From Martelella limonii (GTDB taxonomy: Bacteria > Pseudomonadota > Alphaproteobacteria > Rhizobiales > Rhizobiaceae): a stretch of 64,000 nt of DNA. This document shows positions 27,440 through 35,480 of the stretch, one piece after another (positions within the stretch are counted from its first letter, which is position 1; the number at the start of each line of letters is the position of its first letter). The position numbers and the translations under genes were made by a program. The notes beneath the pieces were generated by a model that worked only from the letters and a program-made list of their open reading frames with translations, had not been told where the DNA came from and ran no database searches. Where the stretch lies: positions 21,192 to 85,191 of the forward strand of contig NZ_JABUOU010000004.1 of the NCBI RefSeq assembly GCF_013344475.1, given 5' to 3'.

Positions 27440-28219
27440 ATGAAAAAGTTCAAATCCGCACTCGGTGGTGCAGCCGCCATTGCTACTCTGATGGCAGCGG
27501 GCGCTGCTTCCGCCGAGACCGTCAAGGTCGGCGTTGCGGCAGAACCCTATCCGCCGTTTACCGTTCCGGACGCATCCGGCAACTGGAGCGGCTGGGAAAT
27601 CGATTTCATGAATGCGGTCTGCGACCAGGCAAAGCTCGACTGTGTCATTACCCCGATCTCCTGGGACGGCATTATTCCGGCGCTCACCGCCGGCAAGATC
27701 GATGCGATCATGTCGTCGATGTCGATCACGCCCGATCGCGAAAAGGAAATCGCGTTCACCAACAAATACTACAGCACCCCCGGCGCAATCGTCGCCGCCA
27801 AGGGCTCTGACATCAAGCCGACGGCGGAATCCCTTTCGGGCAAGATCCTCGGCGTACAGGTTTCCACGACCAACCAGGACTATGCCGCAAAGCATTTCCC
27901 CGACGCCAAGCTGAAGACCTACCAGACCCAGGACGAGGTCAATCAGGACCTCTATGCCGGCCGTATCGATGCCGAGATTGCTGACGTCGTGACGCTGCAG
28001 CCCTTCCTCGAAAGCGATGATGGCAAGGCCTGCTGCGAAATGGTCGGCAATGTGGCGGAAGACGTCGACATCTACGGCCCGGGCATCGGCATCGGCCTGC
28101 GCAAGGACGACACCCAGCTCAAGGACACGTTCAACGCAGCCATCGTCGCCGTGCGCGAAAACGGCACGTATGAAGAGATCACGAAGAAGTATTTCGACTT
28201 CGACATCTACGGCGATTGA
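27440..28219 (+). CDS. Polar amino acid ABC transporter, periplasmic binding protein
   Basis: A 259-residue family 3 solute-binding protein. A signal peptide (MKKFKSALGG, cleavage after ASA) precedes VKVGVAAEPYPPFTVPDASGNWSGW, the ligand-site block SMSITPDREKEIAFTNKYY, and a C-terminal lobe with NGTYEEITKKYFDFDIYG. An acidic lobe and the SITPDREK segment are usual in binders of cationic amino acids (ArgT/HisJ/AotJ type). GAGGGATAA precedes the ATG. Confidence 0.92.
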   Translation: MKKFKSALGGAAAIATLMAAGAASAETVKVGVAAEPYPPFTVPDASGNWSGWEIDFMNAVCDQAKLDCVITPISWDGIIPALTAGKIDAIMSSMSITPDREKEIAFTNKYYSTPGAIVAAKGSDIKPTAESLSGKILGVQVSTTNQDYAAKHFPDAKLKTYQTQDEVNQDLYAGRIDAEIADVVTLQPFLESDDGKACCEMVGNVAEDVDIYGPGIGIGLRKDDTQLKDTFNAAIVAVRENGTYEEITKKYFDFDIYGD

Positions 28220-28226
28220 TCCGGAC

Positions 28227-28260
28227 GGAAGCAGCGCCCGCAAAGGCGCTGCTTTCGTTT
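28227..28260 (+). terminator. Stem-loop after the binding-protein gene (partial terminator)
   Basis: GGAAGCAGCGCC and GGCGCTGCTTTC pair across a CGCAAA loop and are followed by GTTT, 8 bases after the binding-protein stop. Such stem-loops between a binding-protein gene and its permease genes commonly raise the ratio of binding protein to permease by partial termination or mRNA protection. Confidence 0.65.
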
Positions 28261-28261
28261 A

Positions 28262-28440
28262 CTGAGACCCCTTCCCCCTCTCTATCGTCATCCACGGGCT
28301 TTGCCCGAGCATGGCACCAGGCAGGGAGGTAGAATGGGTAGAGAAGACCGCAGCCCCTCTATCGGGTTTACGGGATCAGCCCACGGTCTTCTATTTCCCC
28401 GCAGGCGGGGCGCGACCGAAGGTTCAGGCGCCGGTTGTTT
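28262..28440. repeat. Palindrome-rich intergenic element inside the ABC operon
   Basis: The 249-base gap between the binding-protein and permease genes holds several inverted repeats: AGAAGACCG (28342-28350) with CGGTCTTCT (28384-28392), a small CGGG-CTTTG-CCCG hairpin near 28300, and CCCGC-AGG-CGGGG near 28400. The block does not look coding and resembles the mosaic palindromic repeats of alphaproteobacterial intergenic regions. Confidence 0.4.
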
Positions 28441-28468
28441 GATCAACGGGCCAAAACAGGAAAGACGC

Positions 28469-29179
28469 ATGGACTGGGAATTGCTGGCCTTGTCGCCGCC
28501 GGGTTGGGGCGGCGTGCTACTGAGGGGGCTTGCCACCTCGCTTCAGGTTGCCGCAGGCGGATTTGCGGTTGGCCAGCTCATCGGCATTTTCGGAGCCTCC
28601 GGCAAGCTCTATGGCGGACCGGTGATCCGAGACCTTCTGGAAATCTACACCACCGTTGTCAGGGCCATCCCCGAACTGGTGCTGATCGTGCTGCTCTATT
28701 ATGCCGGCACGGCTGGCCTCAACAATCTGATGAGCGCGCTCGGCTTCGGCTCTGTCGACATTTCCGGCATGCTTGCCGGCATCCTCGTCATCGGCCTGGT
28801 GCAGGGCGCCTATTCGACCGAAGTGCTGCGCGGCGCGATCCTTTCCATTCCCGGCGGCCAGATCGAGGCTGCACGGGCCTATGGCATGCCGCCGGCCATG
28901 GTGATGCGCCGGATTACGCTGCCCGCCATGCTGCCGCATGCGATCCCCGGCCTTGCCAATCTCTGGCTTGTCACCACCAAGGATACCGCCCTGCTTGCCG
29001 TCGTCGGCTTTACCGAGCTGACGCTCGCGACCCGGCAGGCCGCCGGCGTGACCCATGAGTATTTCCTGTTCTTTTCAGCCGCCGGCGTGCTCTACCTCTC
29101 TGTCACCCTGGTCTCAAACGTGTTCCTCCATTATGTCGAACGCCACTACAGCCGCGGCATGGCGAGGGCGCGCAGATGA
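28469..29179 (+). CDS. Polar amino acid ABC transporter permease (first)
   Basis: A 236-residue inner-membrane permease of the HisQ/AotQ type: about five helices and the EAA loop EAARAYGMPPAMVMRRITLP that contacts the ATPase. The frame is open further upstream through the repeat element, but ATG 28469 follows AGGAAAG and gives the normal length. It overlaps the second permease gene by 4 bases. Confidence 0.9.
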   Translation: MDWELLALSPPGWGGVLLRGLATSLQVAAGGFAVGQLIGIFGASGKLYGGPVIRDLLEIYTTVVRAIPELVLIVLLYYAGTAGLNNLMSALGFGSVDISGMLAGILVIGLVQGAYSTEVLRGAILSIPGGQIEAARAYGMPPAMVMRRITLPAMLPHAIPGLANLWLVTTKDTALLAVVGFTELTLATRQAAGVTHEYFLFFSAAGVLYLSVTLVSNVFLHYVERHYSRGMARARR

Positions 29180-30009
29180 GCGAACACAATGTCTCCGGCG
29201 ATATCGCAGAGCTTGAAAGGCCCTCAACCTTTCCGAAGCTTTCGGCGATGATGCGCCCGCACCGTTTGATCATTGTGGCAGTGGCGATCGGGCTTTTGGT
29301 CCTCATGGCTGTCGAGATGCGATGGGACTGGCTGCCGAACTATGCCGGCATGCTGTTTGCCGGCCTCTGGGTCACGGTAGCGCTGCTGATCGCTTCCACC
29401 GTGCTGGGCCTGTTGATGGCCATCCCGCTCGGTCTTGCCCAGGCGGCGGGGCCTGTGTTTCTCGCCTGGCCTGCGAAAATCTTCTGCACCATCATTCGCG
29501 GCACGCCGCTGCTGTTGCAGCTCTGGCTGCTCTATTACGGTCTCGGTTCGCTGTTTCCAGGCATCCCCGGCATTCGCGAGACTTTCATCTGGCCCTATCT
29601 GCGGGAGGCCTGGCCCTATGGGCTAGTGGCGCTGACGCTGTCCTATGCCGGCTATGAGGGGGAAGTGATGCGCGGAGCCTTCGCCGGCGTGCCGCGCGGC
29701 GAACTTGAAGCCGCGCGCGCCTACGGCATGGGCCGGTTCACGACGCTCAGGCGCATCTGGCTGCCGCGCGCGATCCACCGGGCCCTGCCCACGCTTGCGG
29801 GCGAAACCGTGGTGCAGCTCAAATCCACGCCGCTTGTCGCCACCATCACCGTGATCGACCTTTACGCCGTGGTCGGCGATATCCGCCAGTCGACCTATCT
29901 CACCTACGAACCGCTGCTGTTCCTCGCCCTGATCTATCTCTGCCTCACCGGCGTTCTGGTCGGTATTTTCCGCCACTACGAGAAGAAGATACCCACGCGG
30001 GGCCGGTGA
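29176..30009 (+). CDS. Polar amino acid ABC transporter permease (second)
   Basis: A 277-residue HisM/AotM-type permease. A soluble N-terminal tail of about 35 residues precedes the helices, making it slightly longer than usual. The family segment TIIRGTPLLLQLWLLYYGL and the EAA loop LEAARAYGMGRFTTLRRIWL are clear. It ends the transporter operon, 37 bases from the converging hydrolase gene. Confidence 0.92.
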   Translation: MSEHNVSGDIAELERPSTFPKLSAMMRPHRLIIVAVAIGLLVLMAVEMRWDWLPNYAGMLFAGLWVTVALLIASTVLGLLMAIPLGLAQAAGPVFLAWPAKIFCTIIRGTPLLLQLWLLYYGLGSLFPGIPGIRETFIWPYLREAWPYGLVALTLSYAGYEGEVMRGAFAGVPRGELEAARAYGMGRFTTLRRIWLPRAIHRALPTLAGETVVQLKSTPLVATITVIDLYAVVGDIRQSTYLTYEPLLFLALIYLCLTGVLVGIFRHYEKKIPTRGR

Positions 30010-30046
30010 GCGAGCCGCACGGATCCAGCCGCGCGGCCCGGCATGA

Positions 30047-31066
30047 TCAGAGCCCCGCCGATTTCGCGACGGCGCTGATGATCTTGTCGTGGGTATCGGC
30101 CCGGTCGACGCCTTCCGGATCGGTACAGATCGGATCGTCCTGCTCTTCCTCGAGGATCGCCGCCCCCTCCGGCTTGCAAAGTCCCAGAAAGGTGATGTGG
30201 TAGGAGGGCGCGATCTTGAGATATGCGCTATTCGGCAATCGGTTGGCGATATTGCTGCCATTTTCGGACACATCCCCGGCAGTCAGCCGATGCTCATCGC
30301 CGAGATTGATCAACGTCACCGGAACCGGCATCGCCTCAATGCTCGACGCCGTCGCCACATAGGTGAAGGCGGGATCGATGGCGATGACACGGCCAATCCG
30401 GGAATCGCGCGGCGCCCCTTCAAAGCCCCTGGGCAGCTGATCGAAATCGACATTGCCCTTGGCCAGAAACGCGCAATCGGTCGATGCCGGGTTGTCATGG
30501 CAGTAGCGGCCGTAAGCATCACGGTCGAACGCAAGGCCGCCGAGATTGAGCACGGTCGCGCCGCCAAGCGAAAAGCCGAGCGCGGTGATCTGCGACCGGT
30601 CCACATGCGGGCCAAGCACCGGATCGTCAAGCAAGGCATCAAGCGCGGCTGAGATATCGCCGGCACGGCGGTCGGTAAACAGCGAGGCCCGCGGCGAGGA
30701 ATCGCCAGACGTGCTTCCGGGATGGTTGACCGCGAGCACCAGCGCGCCTTTGGCGACAAGCGCTGAGAAAAGCCATGCACTGTTGTCCATGTTGCCGCCG
30801 GAACCGTGGGAGAACACGAACAGCGGATATTGTCCTTCGGCGATCCGCGCCCCCATCATCACGCGCGTATCGTAAAACACCGGCCCACCGCCGACATGTC
30901 CGGCATAGCTGCGTACACCGGCTGGATACCAGAGTGCCGCGGCAACCGGCGCTGCCCGGTGCTCCGCAGACACCGTCAGCCGTTCGTAGCCGGGAAGATC
31001 CTCTGCTGCAAAGGCATGGGCGGCGGCGCTTGAGGAAATCAGGAGGGCAAGAAGAATATGGTTCAT
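30047..31066 (-). CDS. Exported alpha/beta hydrolase (dienelactone/PAF-acetylhydrolase-like)
   Basis: A 339-residue secreted hydrolase: signal peptide ending AHAFA-AED, oxyanion segment FVFSHGSGGN, nucleophile elbow GFSLGG (Ser near residue 150), and a late His in a SYHITFLGLC segment. The architecture is that of predicted dienelactone-hydrolase-like esterases. Substrate unknown. ATG 31066 follows AAAGGATC and starts the signal peptide directly. It diverges from an AraC-type regulator, which may control it. Confidence 0.82.
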   Translation of the reverse strand: MNHILLALLISSSAAAHAFAAEDLPGYERLTVSAEHRAAPVAAALWYPAGVRSYAGHVGGGPVFYDTRVMMGARIAEGQYPLFVFSHGSGGNMDNSAWLFSALVAKGALVLAVNHPGSTSGDSSPRASLFTDRRAGDISAALDALLDDPVLGPHVDRSQITALGFSLGGATVLNLGGLAFDRDAYGRYCHDNPASTDCAFLAKGNVDFDQLPRGFEGAPRDSRIGRVIAIDPAFTYVATASSIEAMPVPVTLINLGDEHRLTAGDVSENGSNIANRLPNSAYLKIAPSYHITFLGLCKPEGAAILEEEQDDPICTDPEGVDRADTHDKIISAVAKSAGL

Positions 31067-31194
31067 GAGCGTGATCCTTTCGGGTTGAGACACACTCCTT
31101 CTGCGATTTTCAGGTCCACGCGCGTCCTCAATCCGGTTTCAGGTCGCCCGCAACCGGTTTATGGACTATCAGCCCGGCAGATGAAGGAGACGAG

Positions 31195-32202
31195 ATGCTG
31201 GTTTTACCGATCCCGATGGTCACCGCTCTGGTGCTCGGCTTTCTGATCCTGCGGGTGCTGACCGTCGAGAAGCGCCCACCGGTGGTGATCGTGTTTCTGA
31301 CGGCCTGCGCGGGGCAGAGCCTGATCGTCGCGGCGCTGCAATATTACGGGATTTCGGCGCTCCGGCCGGTCCAGCCGGCAACCGCCACGCTGATACCGGT
31401 CCTGGCGTGGCTCACCTTCCAGACCGCGTTCCTGCGGCCGGTGAAACCGCGCGACGGCCTCCATCTTCTGGTGCCGGCCTTCACCGTGTTCTGCATCCTT
31501 TTCGCGCCAGCCACGATAGACATCATCCTGCCGGTCATCTTCCTGATCTACGGCGGAGCGATCCTCGCCGTGCTGAAATCGGGCGGCGATGCGCTGCCGC
31601 TGGCGCGGCTGGAGGCGGGCCGCCAGCCGCTTTGGCTCTGGACCGGCATTGCCGTCAGCCTGCTTCTGTCTGCTTTGAGCGACAGCCTGATCGCGGTCGC
31701 CTTCCTTTCCGATAACCCGGGATGGGCAAAGCTGATCATCTCCATCTTCACCTCCTGCGCCCTGCTCTCGGTCGGCCTCCTCAGCGTTTCGCCGAACGCC
31801 TTCGGCGAGATCGAGCCGGAGGACCCGCCGCGCCCCTCCCCGCCTCCCGTTCCGGATGAGGGCGATCACGCGATCGTCGAGCGGCTCGATCGCCTGCTTG
31901 CAGAGGAAACCCTCTATCTCGAGCCGTCGCTCACCCTCGCGCGCCTTGCCCGGCGGCTGCAGATGCCGGCCAAGCAGCTCTCCGCCGCGCTCAACCGGGC
32001 AACCGGGGAGAACATCTCCCGCCACATCAACCGCTTCCGCATCGACCATGCCTGCGAAAGGCTCAGCGCCGGCGACAATGTCACCACCGCGATGCTGGAA
32101 AGCGGCTTCAACACCAAGTCGAACTTCAATCGGGAATTTCAGCGCGTGACCGGAAAGAGCCCCTCGGCCTGGGCGAAATCGGCGCTTGCGGACAAACGCT
32201 AG
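31195..32202 (+). CDS. AraC-family regulator with N-terminal membrane domain
   Basis: A 335-residue protein: about six to seven hydrophobic helices in residues 1-200, a Pro-rich acidic linker (EPEDPPRPSPPPVPDEGD), then a C-terminal AraC DNA-binding domain (LARLARRLQMPAKQLSAALN, MLESGFNTKSNFNREFQRVTGKSPSAWAK). The sensor is therefore in the inner membrane and DNA contact is made from there. AGGAG precedes the ATG. The 3' end overlaps the converging ogt gene by 4 bases. Confidence 0.88.
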   Translation: MLVLPIPMVTALVLGFLILRVLTVEKRPPVVIVFLTACAGQSLIVAALQYYGISALRPVQPATATLIPVLAWLTFQTAFLRPVKPRDGLHLLVPAFTVFCILFAPATIDIILPVIFLIYGGAILAVLKSGGDALPLARLEAGRQPLWLWTGIAVSLLLSALSDSLIAVAFLSDNPGWAKLIISIFTSCALLSVGLLSVSPNAFGEIEPEDPPRPSPPPVPDEGDHAIVERLDRLLAEETLYLEPSLTLARLARRLQMPAKQLSAALNRATGENISRHINRFRIDHACERLSAGDNVTTAMLESGFNTKSNFNREFQRVTGKSPSAWAKSALADKR

Positions 32203-32717
32203 CGGCGCGCTGCAAACAGATCCGCCTGCGACGGCTCGGGAAGCGCGTCTTCAAGCGTCAGCAAAAATTTCTTGGTCGGCAGGCCGCCGCCAAAGCCGGT
32301 CAGCGCGCCGTTGGCGCCGATGACCCGGTGGCAGGGCAGAAGGATCGGCAGCGGGTTGTTGCCATTCGCCGTACCCACCGCGCGGCTCGCATTCGGATCA
32401 CCGAGCGCTTTCGCGATCGTTCCATAGGTCGTGGTCACGCCATAGGGAATGGTGGCGAGATACTCCCAGACCCGGTTCTGAAAGCCGCTGCCGGAGAGAT
32501 GATATGCGAGATCGAACTGTTTCAACTCGCCCGCGAAATAGGCATCGAGCTGCCGCCGCGCCTCCGAAAACGGCGCATCATGGCGCCGCCAGTCCGGTCG
32601 CGGGCCAAACGCCTTGTGGCCGGTCGGAAACGAGATGAAATGCAGCCGGTTGCCATCGCCCGCGACCAGCAGGTCGCCGACCGGGCTTTCGACAATGGTG
32701 TAGAACAGCCCGCTCAT
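32199..32717 (-). CDS. ogt: Methylated-DNA-[protein]-cysteine S-methyltransferase (Ogt)
   Basis: A 172-residue suicide repair protein that moves the alkyl group from O6-alkylguanine (and O4-alkylthymine) to its own Cys. The active site LPCHRVIGANGALTGFGGG is complete, and RAVGTANGNNP is the family element before it. It starts inside the last codons of adaA (4-base overlap), giving a split Ada system in which sensor and repair enzyme are separate proteins. Confidence 0.95.
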   Translation of the reverse strand: MSGLFYTIVESPVGDLLVAGDGNRLHFISFPTGHKAFGPRPDWRRHDAPFSEARRQLDAYFAGELKQFDLAYHLSGSGFQNRVWEYLATIPYGVTTTYGTIAKALGDPNASRAVGTANGNNPLPILLPCHRVIGANGALTGFGGGLPTKKFLLTLEDALPEPSQADLFAARR

Positions 32718-33274
32718 CGCGCGGGCCTGCGGATCGAGGAGGGCGGCCTGCCGTAAAGACTAGAAAACGCGGCATTGAAGCGCCGGATGCTGCCGAATCC
32801 GGCCTGAAGCGCCACCGTGCCGATCGGCAGCGCCGTCTCGTCGAGCAGCCGCTTCGCCCGGCCGATCCGCATCGTCTGCGCCGTCTGCAGCGGCGAGGCC
32901 CCGACATGGACGGCAAACAGCCTCGAGAGATGGCGCACGCCGACGCCGAGCCGTTCGGCAAGCGCATCGACCGAGCCATGATCGAGCGCACCGTCCGCGA
33001 TCAGCTTCAGCGCCCGGTCGACCGTGGTGCGCGTGCCGTTCCAGGCCGGCGAAAACGGCGCGGTCTCGGGCCGGCAGCGCAGGCATGGCCGGTAGCCCGC
33101 CCGCTCGCAGGCGGCCGCCGTCGGATAGTAGCTGACATTCTTGGTCAGCGGCTGTTTCACCGGGCAGACCGGCCGGCAATAGATCTTCGTCGTCCGGACC
33201 GCGGTAAAGAACCTGCCGTCAAACGCTGGATCCCGCCTCTGCCGCGCCGCTTCACATGTGTCGAAATCAAACAT
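32714..33274 (-). CDS. adaA: AdaA-type methylphosphotriester-DNA methyltransferase / AraC activator
   Basis: A 186-residue protein made of the N-terminal Ada zinc domain and one AraC helix-turn-helix pair. The four zinc Cys are visible in TTKIYCRPVCPVKQP and YRPCLRCRPE; the first accepts methyl groups from phosphotriesters and turns the protein into an activator. It corresponds to the N-terminal half of E. coli Ada; the C-terminal half is the downstream ogt gene. Alkylation-inducible autoregulation is expected. Confidence 0.92.
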   Translation of the reverse strand: MFDFDTCEAARQRRDPAFDGRFFTAVRTTKIYCRPVCPVKQPLTKNVSYYPTAAACERAGYRPCLRCRPETAPFSPAWNGTRTTVDRALKLIADGALDHGSVDALAERLGVGVRHLSRLFAVHVGASPLQTAQTMRIGRAKRLLDETALPIGTVALQAGFGSIRRFNAAFSSLYGRPPSSIRRPAR

Positions 33275-33633
33275 GGGCGAAGTCTAGCAGCGGCGGTTTT
33301 GTCAGGCGAGCGCGATGTGATGATGAGGTCCGAAAACGGCCGGAGACGAAGGAGCGTCTTTGCTTTGAATCCACGCCCGGCGCGGGCTTCAATGCTTTAA
33401 AAGCCGCATCTCCGAAAGAAGAATTCGATCTTGCTCCGCGTTCGGCGACGGTATAAAGGAAGCCTATCGCGAAAAGGGTCCGTCCTCCGCCTATAGGCGG
33501 CGACTGATGGACATGCACACGCCGCCCGGACCCTTCGTCCCGGCCGGCCAGCGTTTCCCTTGAACCAGCGCCTGATCCTTCAGGCCCGAACGCAAGCACG
33601 CCACATCCGTGTCTGCGGCACAGGAACGCGTCC
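33275..33633. other. Gene-free region between adaA and the Tet-like MFS gene
   Basis: About 360 bases between divergent genes. I see no credible gene, no TetR-type regulator and no strong palindrome. It presumably holds the adaA promoter (right after 33274) and the MFS promoter. Confidence 0.5.
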
Positions 33634-34815
33634 ATGAACAGACCCCTCATCATCATCTATGCCGCCATCGCGCTCGATGCCCTCGGCATCGGCCTCATCT
33701 TTCCGATCCTGCCTTCGCTTCTGAAGGAGGTCACCCACTCGGCCGATGTGGCGCCCTATATCGGCGCGCTCACGGCGCTTTATGCCGCCGTTCAGTTCGT
33801 CTTCGCGCCGGTGCTCGGCGCGCTGTCGGACCGGCTCGGCCGGCGGCCCGTGCTGCTGATTTCGCTCGGCGGCGGCGCCATCAACTATCTGCTCCTCGCC
33901 TTTGCGCCGTCGCTCTGGCTGCTGTTTCTCGGCCGCGCCATTGCCGGCCTCACCAGCGCCAACACGGCCGTTGCCGCGGCCTTCATCACCGACATCTCCG
34001 CGCCGGAAACCCGCGCGCGCCGCTTCGGCCTGATGAGCGCGATGTTCGGCATCGGCTTTATCGCCGGCCCCGTTACCGGTGGCTTTCTCGGCGATCACTG
34101 GCTGCGGCTGCCCTTCATCGCGGCGGCGGCGCTGAACGGCTGCAATTTCCTGCTCGCCCTTTTTGTTCTGCCCGAAACCCGCAAGGCGAGCGCTGGCGGG
34201 TTCGATCCGGCATCGCTCAATCCGCTGCGCCCGCTCCGCTGGGCCTTTTCGATGACCGGCATGCTGCCCGTGATCCTGATCTTCTTCCTGTTCAGCTTCA
34301 CCGGCGAAGCCTACGGGGTGAGCTGGGCGCTCTGGGGCCATGACGTATTCGGCTGGAACGGTTTCTGGATCGGGCTGTCGCTCGGCGCGTTCGGCATCTG
34401 CCAGACACTGACGCAGATTTTCCTGCCCGGCCCCGCCGCAAGGATCCTCGGCGAACGCGGCGCCATCCTCACCGGCATCGCAGGCGCCTCCATCGCGCTC
34501 ACCGCCATGGCCTTCACCCATCAGGGCTGGATGGTCTTCGCCGTCATGCCAGTCTTCACGCTTGCCGGCATCGGCGTGCCCGCGCTGCAATCGCTCGCGA
34601 CGCGGCTGGTCGACGACACGCGGCAAGGGCAGTTCCAGGGCGTGCTGCAGGCGATCATCAGCCTCTCCTCGATCATCGCGCCGCTGGCCTTCTCGGCGAT
34701 CTACTTCGCCTTCCAGGCGCAGTGGCCGGGCGCGGTCTGGCTTTCGGTGGTCGCCATTTATGCGCTGGCCGTGCCATTCGTGCTCATGCTGAAAACAACG
34801 CAGCCAGCCAGCTGA
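33634..34815 (+). CDS. MFS drug transporter, TetA(TCR)-like
   Basis: A 393-residue 12-helix major facilitator of the Tet/DHA1 group. The MFS motif A between helices 2 and 3 is GALSDRLGRRPVLL; LDALGIGLIFPILPSLL in helix 1 and GFIAGPVTGGFLGDHW in helix 5 (motif C) are typical of antiporters. Similarity to tetracycline pumps does not prove tetracycline export, and no adjacent TetR regulator is present, so it is more likely a chromosomal multidrug or metabolite exporter. Confidence 0.88.
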   Translation: MNRPLIIIYAAIALDALGIGLIFPILPSLLKEVTHSADVAPYIGALTALYAAVQFVFAPVLGALSDRLGRRPVLLISLGGGAINYLLLAFAPSLWLLFLGRAIAGLTSANTAVAAAFITDISAPETRARRFGLMSAMFGIGFIAGPVTGGFLGDHWLRLPFIAAAALNGCNFLLALFVLPETRKASAGGFDPASLNPLRPLRWAFSMTGMLPVILIFFLFSFTGEAYGVSWALWGHDVFGWNGFWIGLSLGAFGICQTLTQIFLPGPAARILGERGAILTGIAGASIALTAMAFTHQGWMVFAVMPVFTLAGIGVPALQSLATRLVDDTRQGQFQGVLQAIISLSSIIAPLAFSAIYFAFQAQWPGAVWLSVVAIYALAVPFVLMLKTTQPAS

Positions 34816-34856
34816 TTCCTCGATGCATATCGGCGGATGGTCTCCCCTTCGATTTT

Positions 34857-34871
34857 GTTCCCTTTTCATTC
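34857..34871 (+). promoter_or_regulatory. Degenerate LexA box upstream of imuA
   Basis: GTTC (34857-34860), seven bases, then ATTC (34868-34871), 27 bases upstream of the imuA ATG. The alphaproteobacterial LexA box is GTTC-N7-GTTC, so this has one mismatch. The place is right for SOS control of the mutagenesis cassette. Confidence 0.45.
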
Positions 34872-34898
34872 TCATCCGATCCGCTATATCATCCCGCC

Positions 34899-35480
34899 AT
34901 GCAGGATGAATTTTCAACCATGTTTCCGCTCCGGCGCGGCCGGGTGCATGATGCGACCGGGCCCGGTGCCACGGTGTTTGCCGCAGCGCTTTCCGGCGTG
35001 ACCGGCGGCACTGTGCTGTGGATCAGACAGGCCTGGTTTGCCGAGGAGATCAACCCGGTGGCGCTTTCGGCGTTTTTCGATCCGCGCGACATCATCCTCG
35101 CGCGCACCGCCGACCAGACGGAGACGCTCGCCGCTGCTGAAGAGGGGCTGCGCTCGGGCGCCGTCGGCCTCGTCGTCATGGAGATGGACAAGCCGGTGGA
35201 ACTCACCCCCGGACGACGGCTGCAGCTTGCCGCCGAGACCGGCCGCAGCATCGGACTTTCGCTGCATCCGGAGGGCGCCGGCAATCAGGCGGCGACCACG
35301 CGCTGGCTCTGCAGGCCGGTCTTCTCCGCTTCCGACTCGACTCTTCAAAACTGGTCCATTATAAAGAACAAAACAGGAACAACTAACAGCTGGGCAGTGC
35401 GGTGGGATGAAACGGCGCGTCGTATCCATGTGGTTTGCGAGACTCCCGAGCGAGCGGCTATTGAGGGCCCGACCGGTTGA
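34899..35480 (+). CDS. imuA: ImuA-type SOS mutagenesis protein (short form)
   Basis: A 193-residue RecA-like protein of the imuA-imuB-dnaE2 cassette. Recognisable segments are TVLWIRQAW, GLVVMEMDKPVELTPGRRLQLAAETG, ATTRWLCRP and NSWAVRWDE. It is about 40-60 residues shorter at the N-terminus than most ImuA proteins. The gene overlaps imuB by 74 bases. ImuA is needed with ImuB for damage-induced mutagenesis, though its biochemical role is incompletely defined. An earlier in-frame start at 34722 would overlap the MFS gene and is unlikely. Confidence 0.82.
   Translation: MQDEFSTMFPLRRGRVHDATGPGATVFAAALSGVTGGTVLWIRQAWFAEEINPVALSAFFDPRDIILARTADQTETLAAAEEGLRSGAVGLVVMEMDKPVELTPGRRLQLAAETGRSIGLSLHPEGAGNQAATTRWLCRPVFSASDSTLQNWSIIKNKTGTTNSWAVRWDETARRIHVVCETPERAAIEGPTG

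Noticed and set aside
33580..34917. A 445-codon open frame antisense to the Tet-like MFS gene
   Set aside because: Charged, repetitive composition typical of the reverse complement of membrane-protein codons; no start signal.
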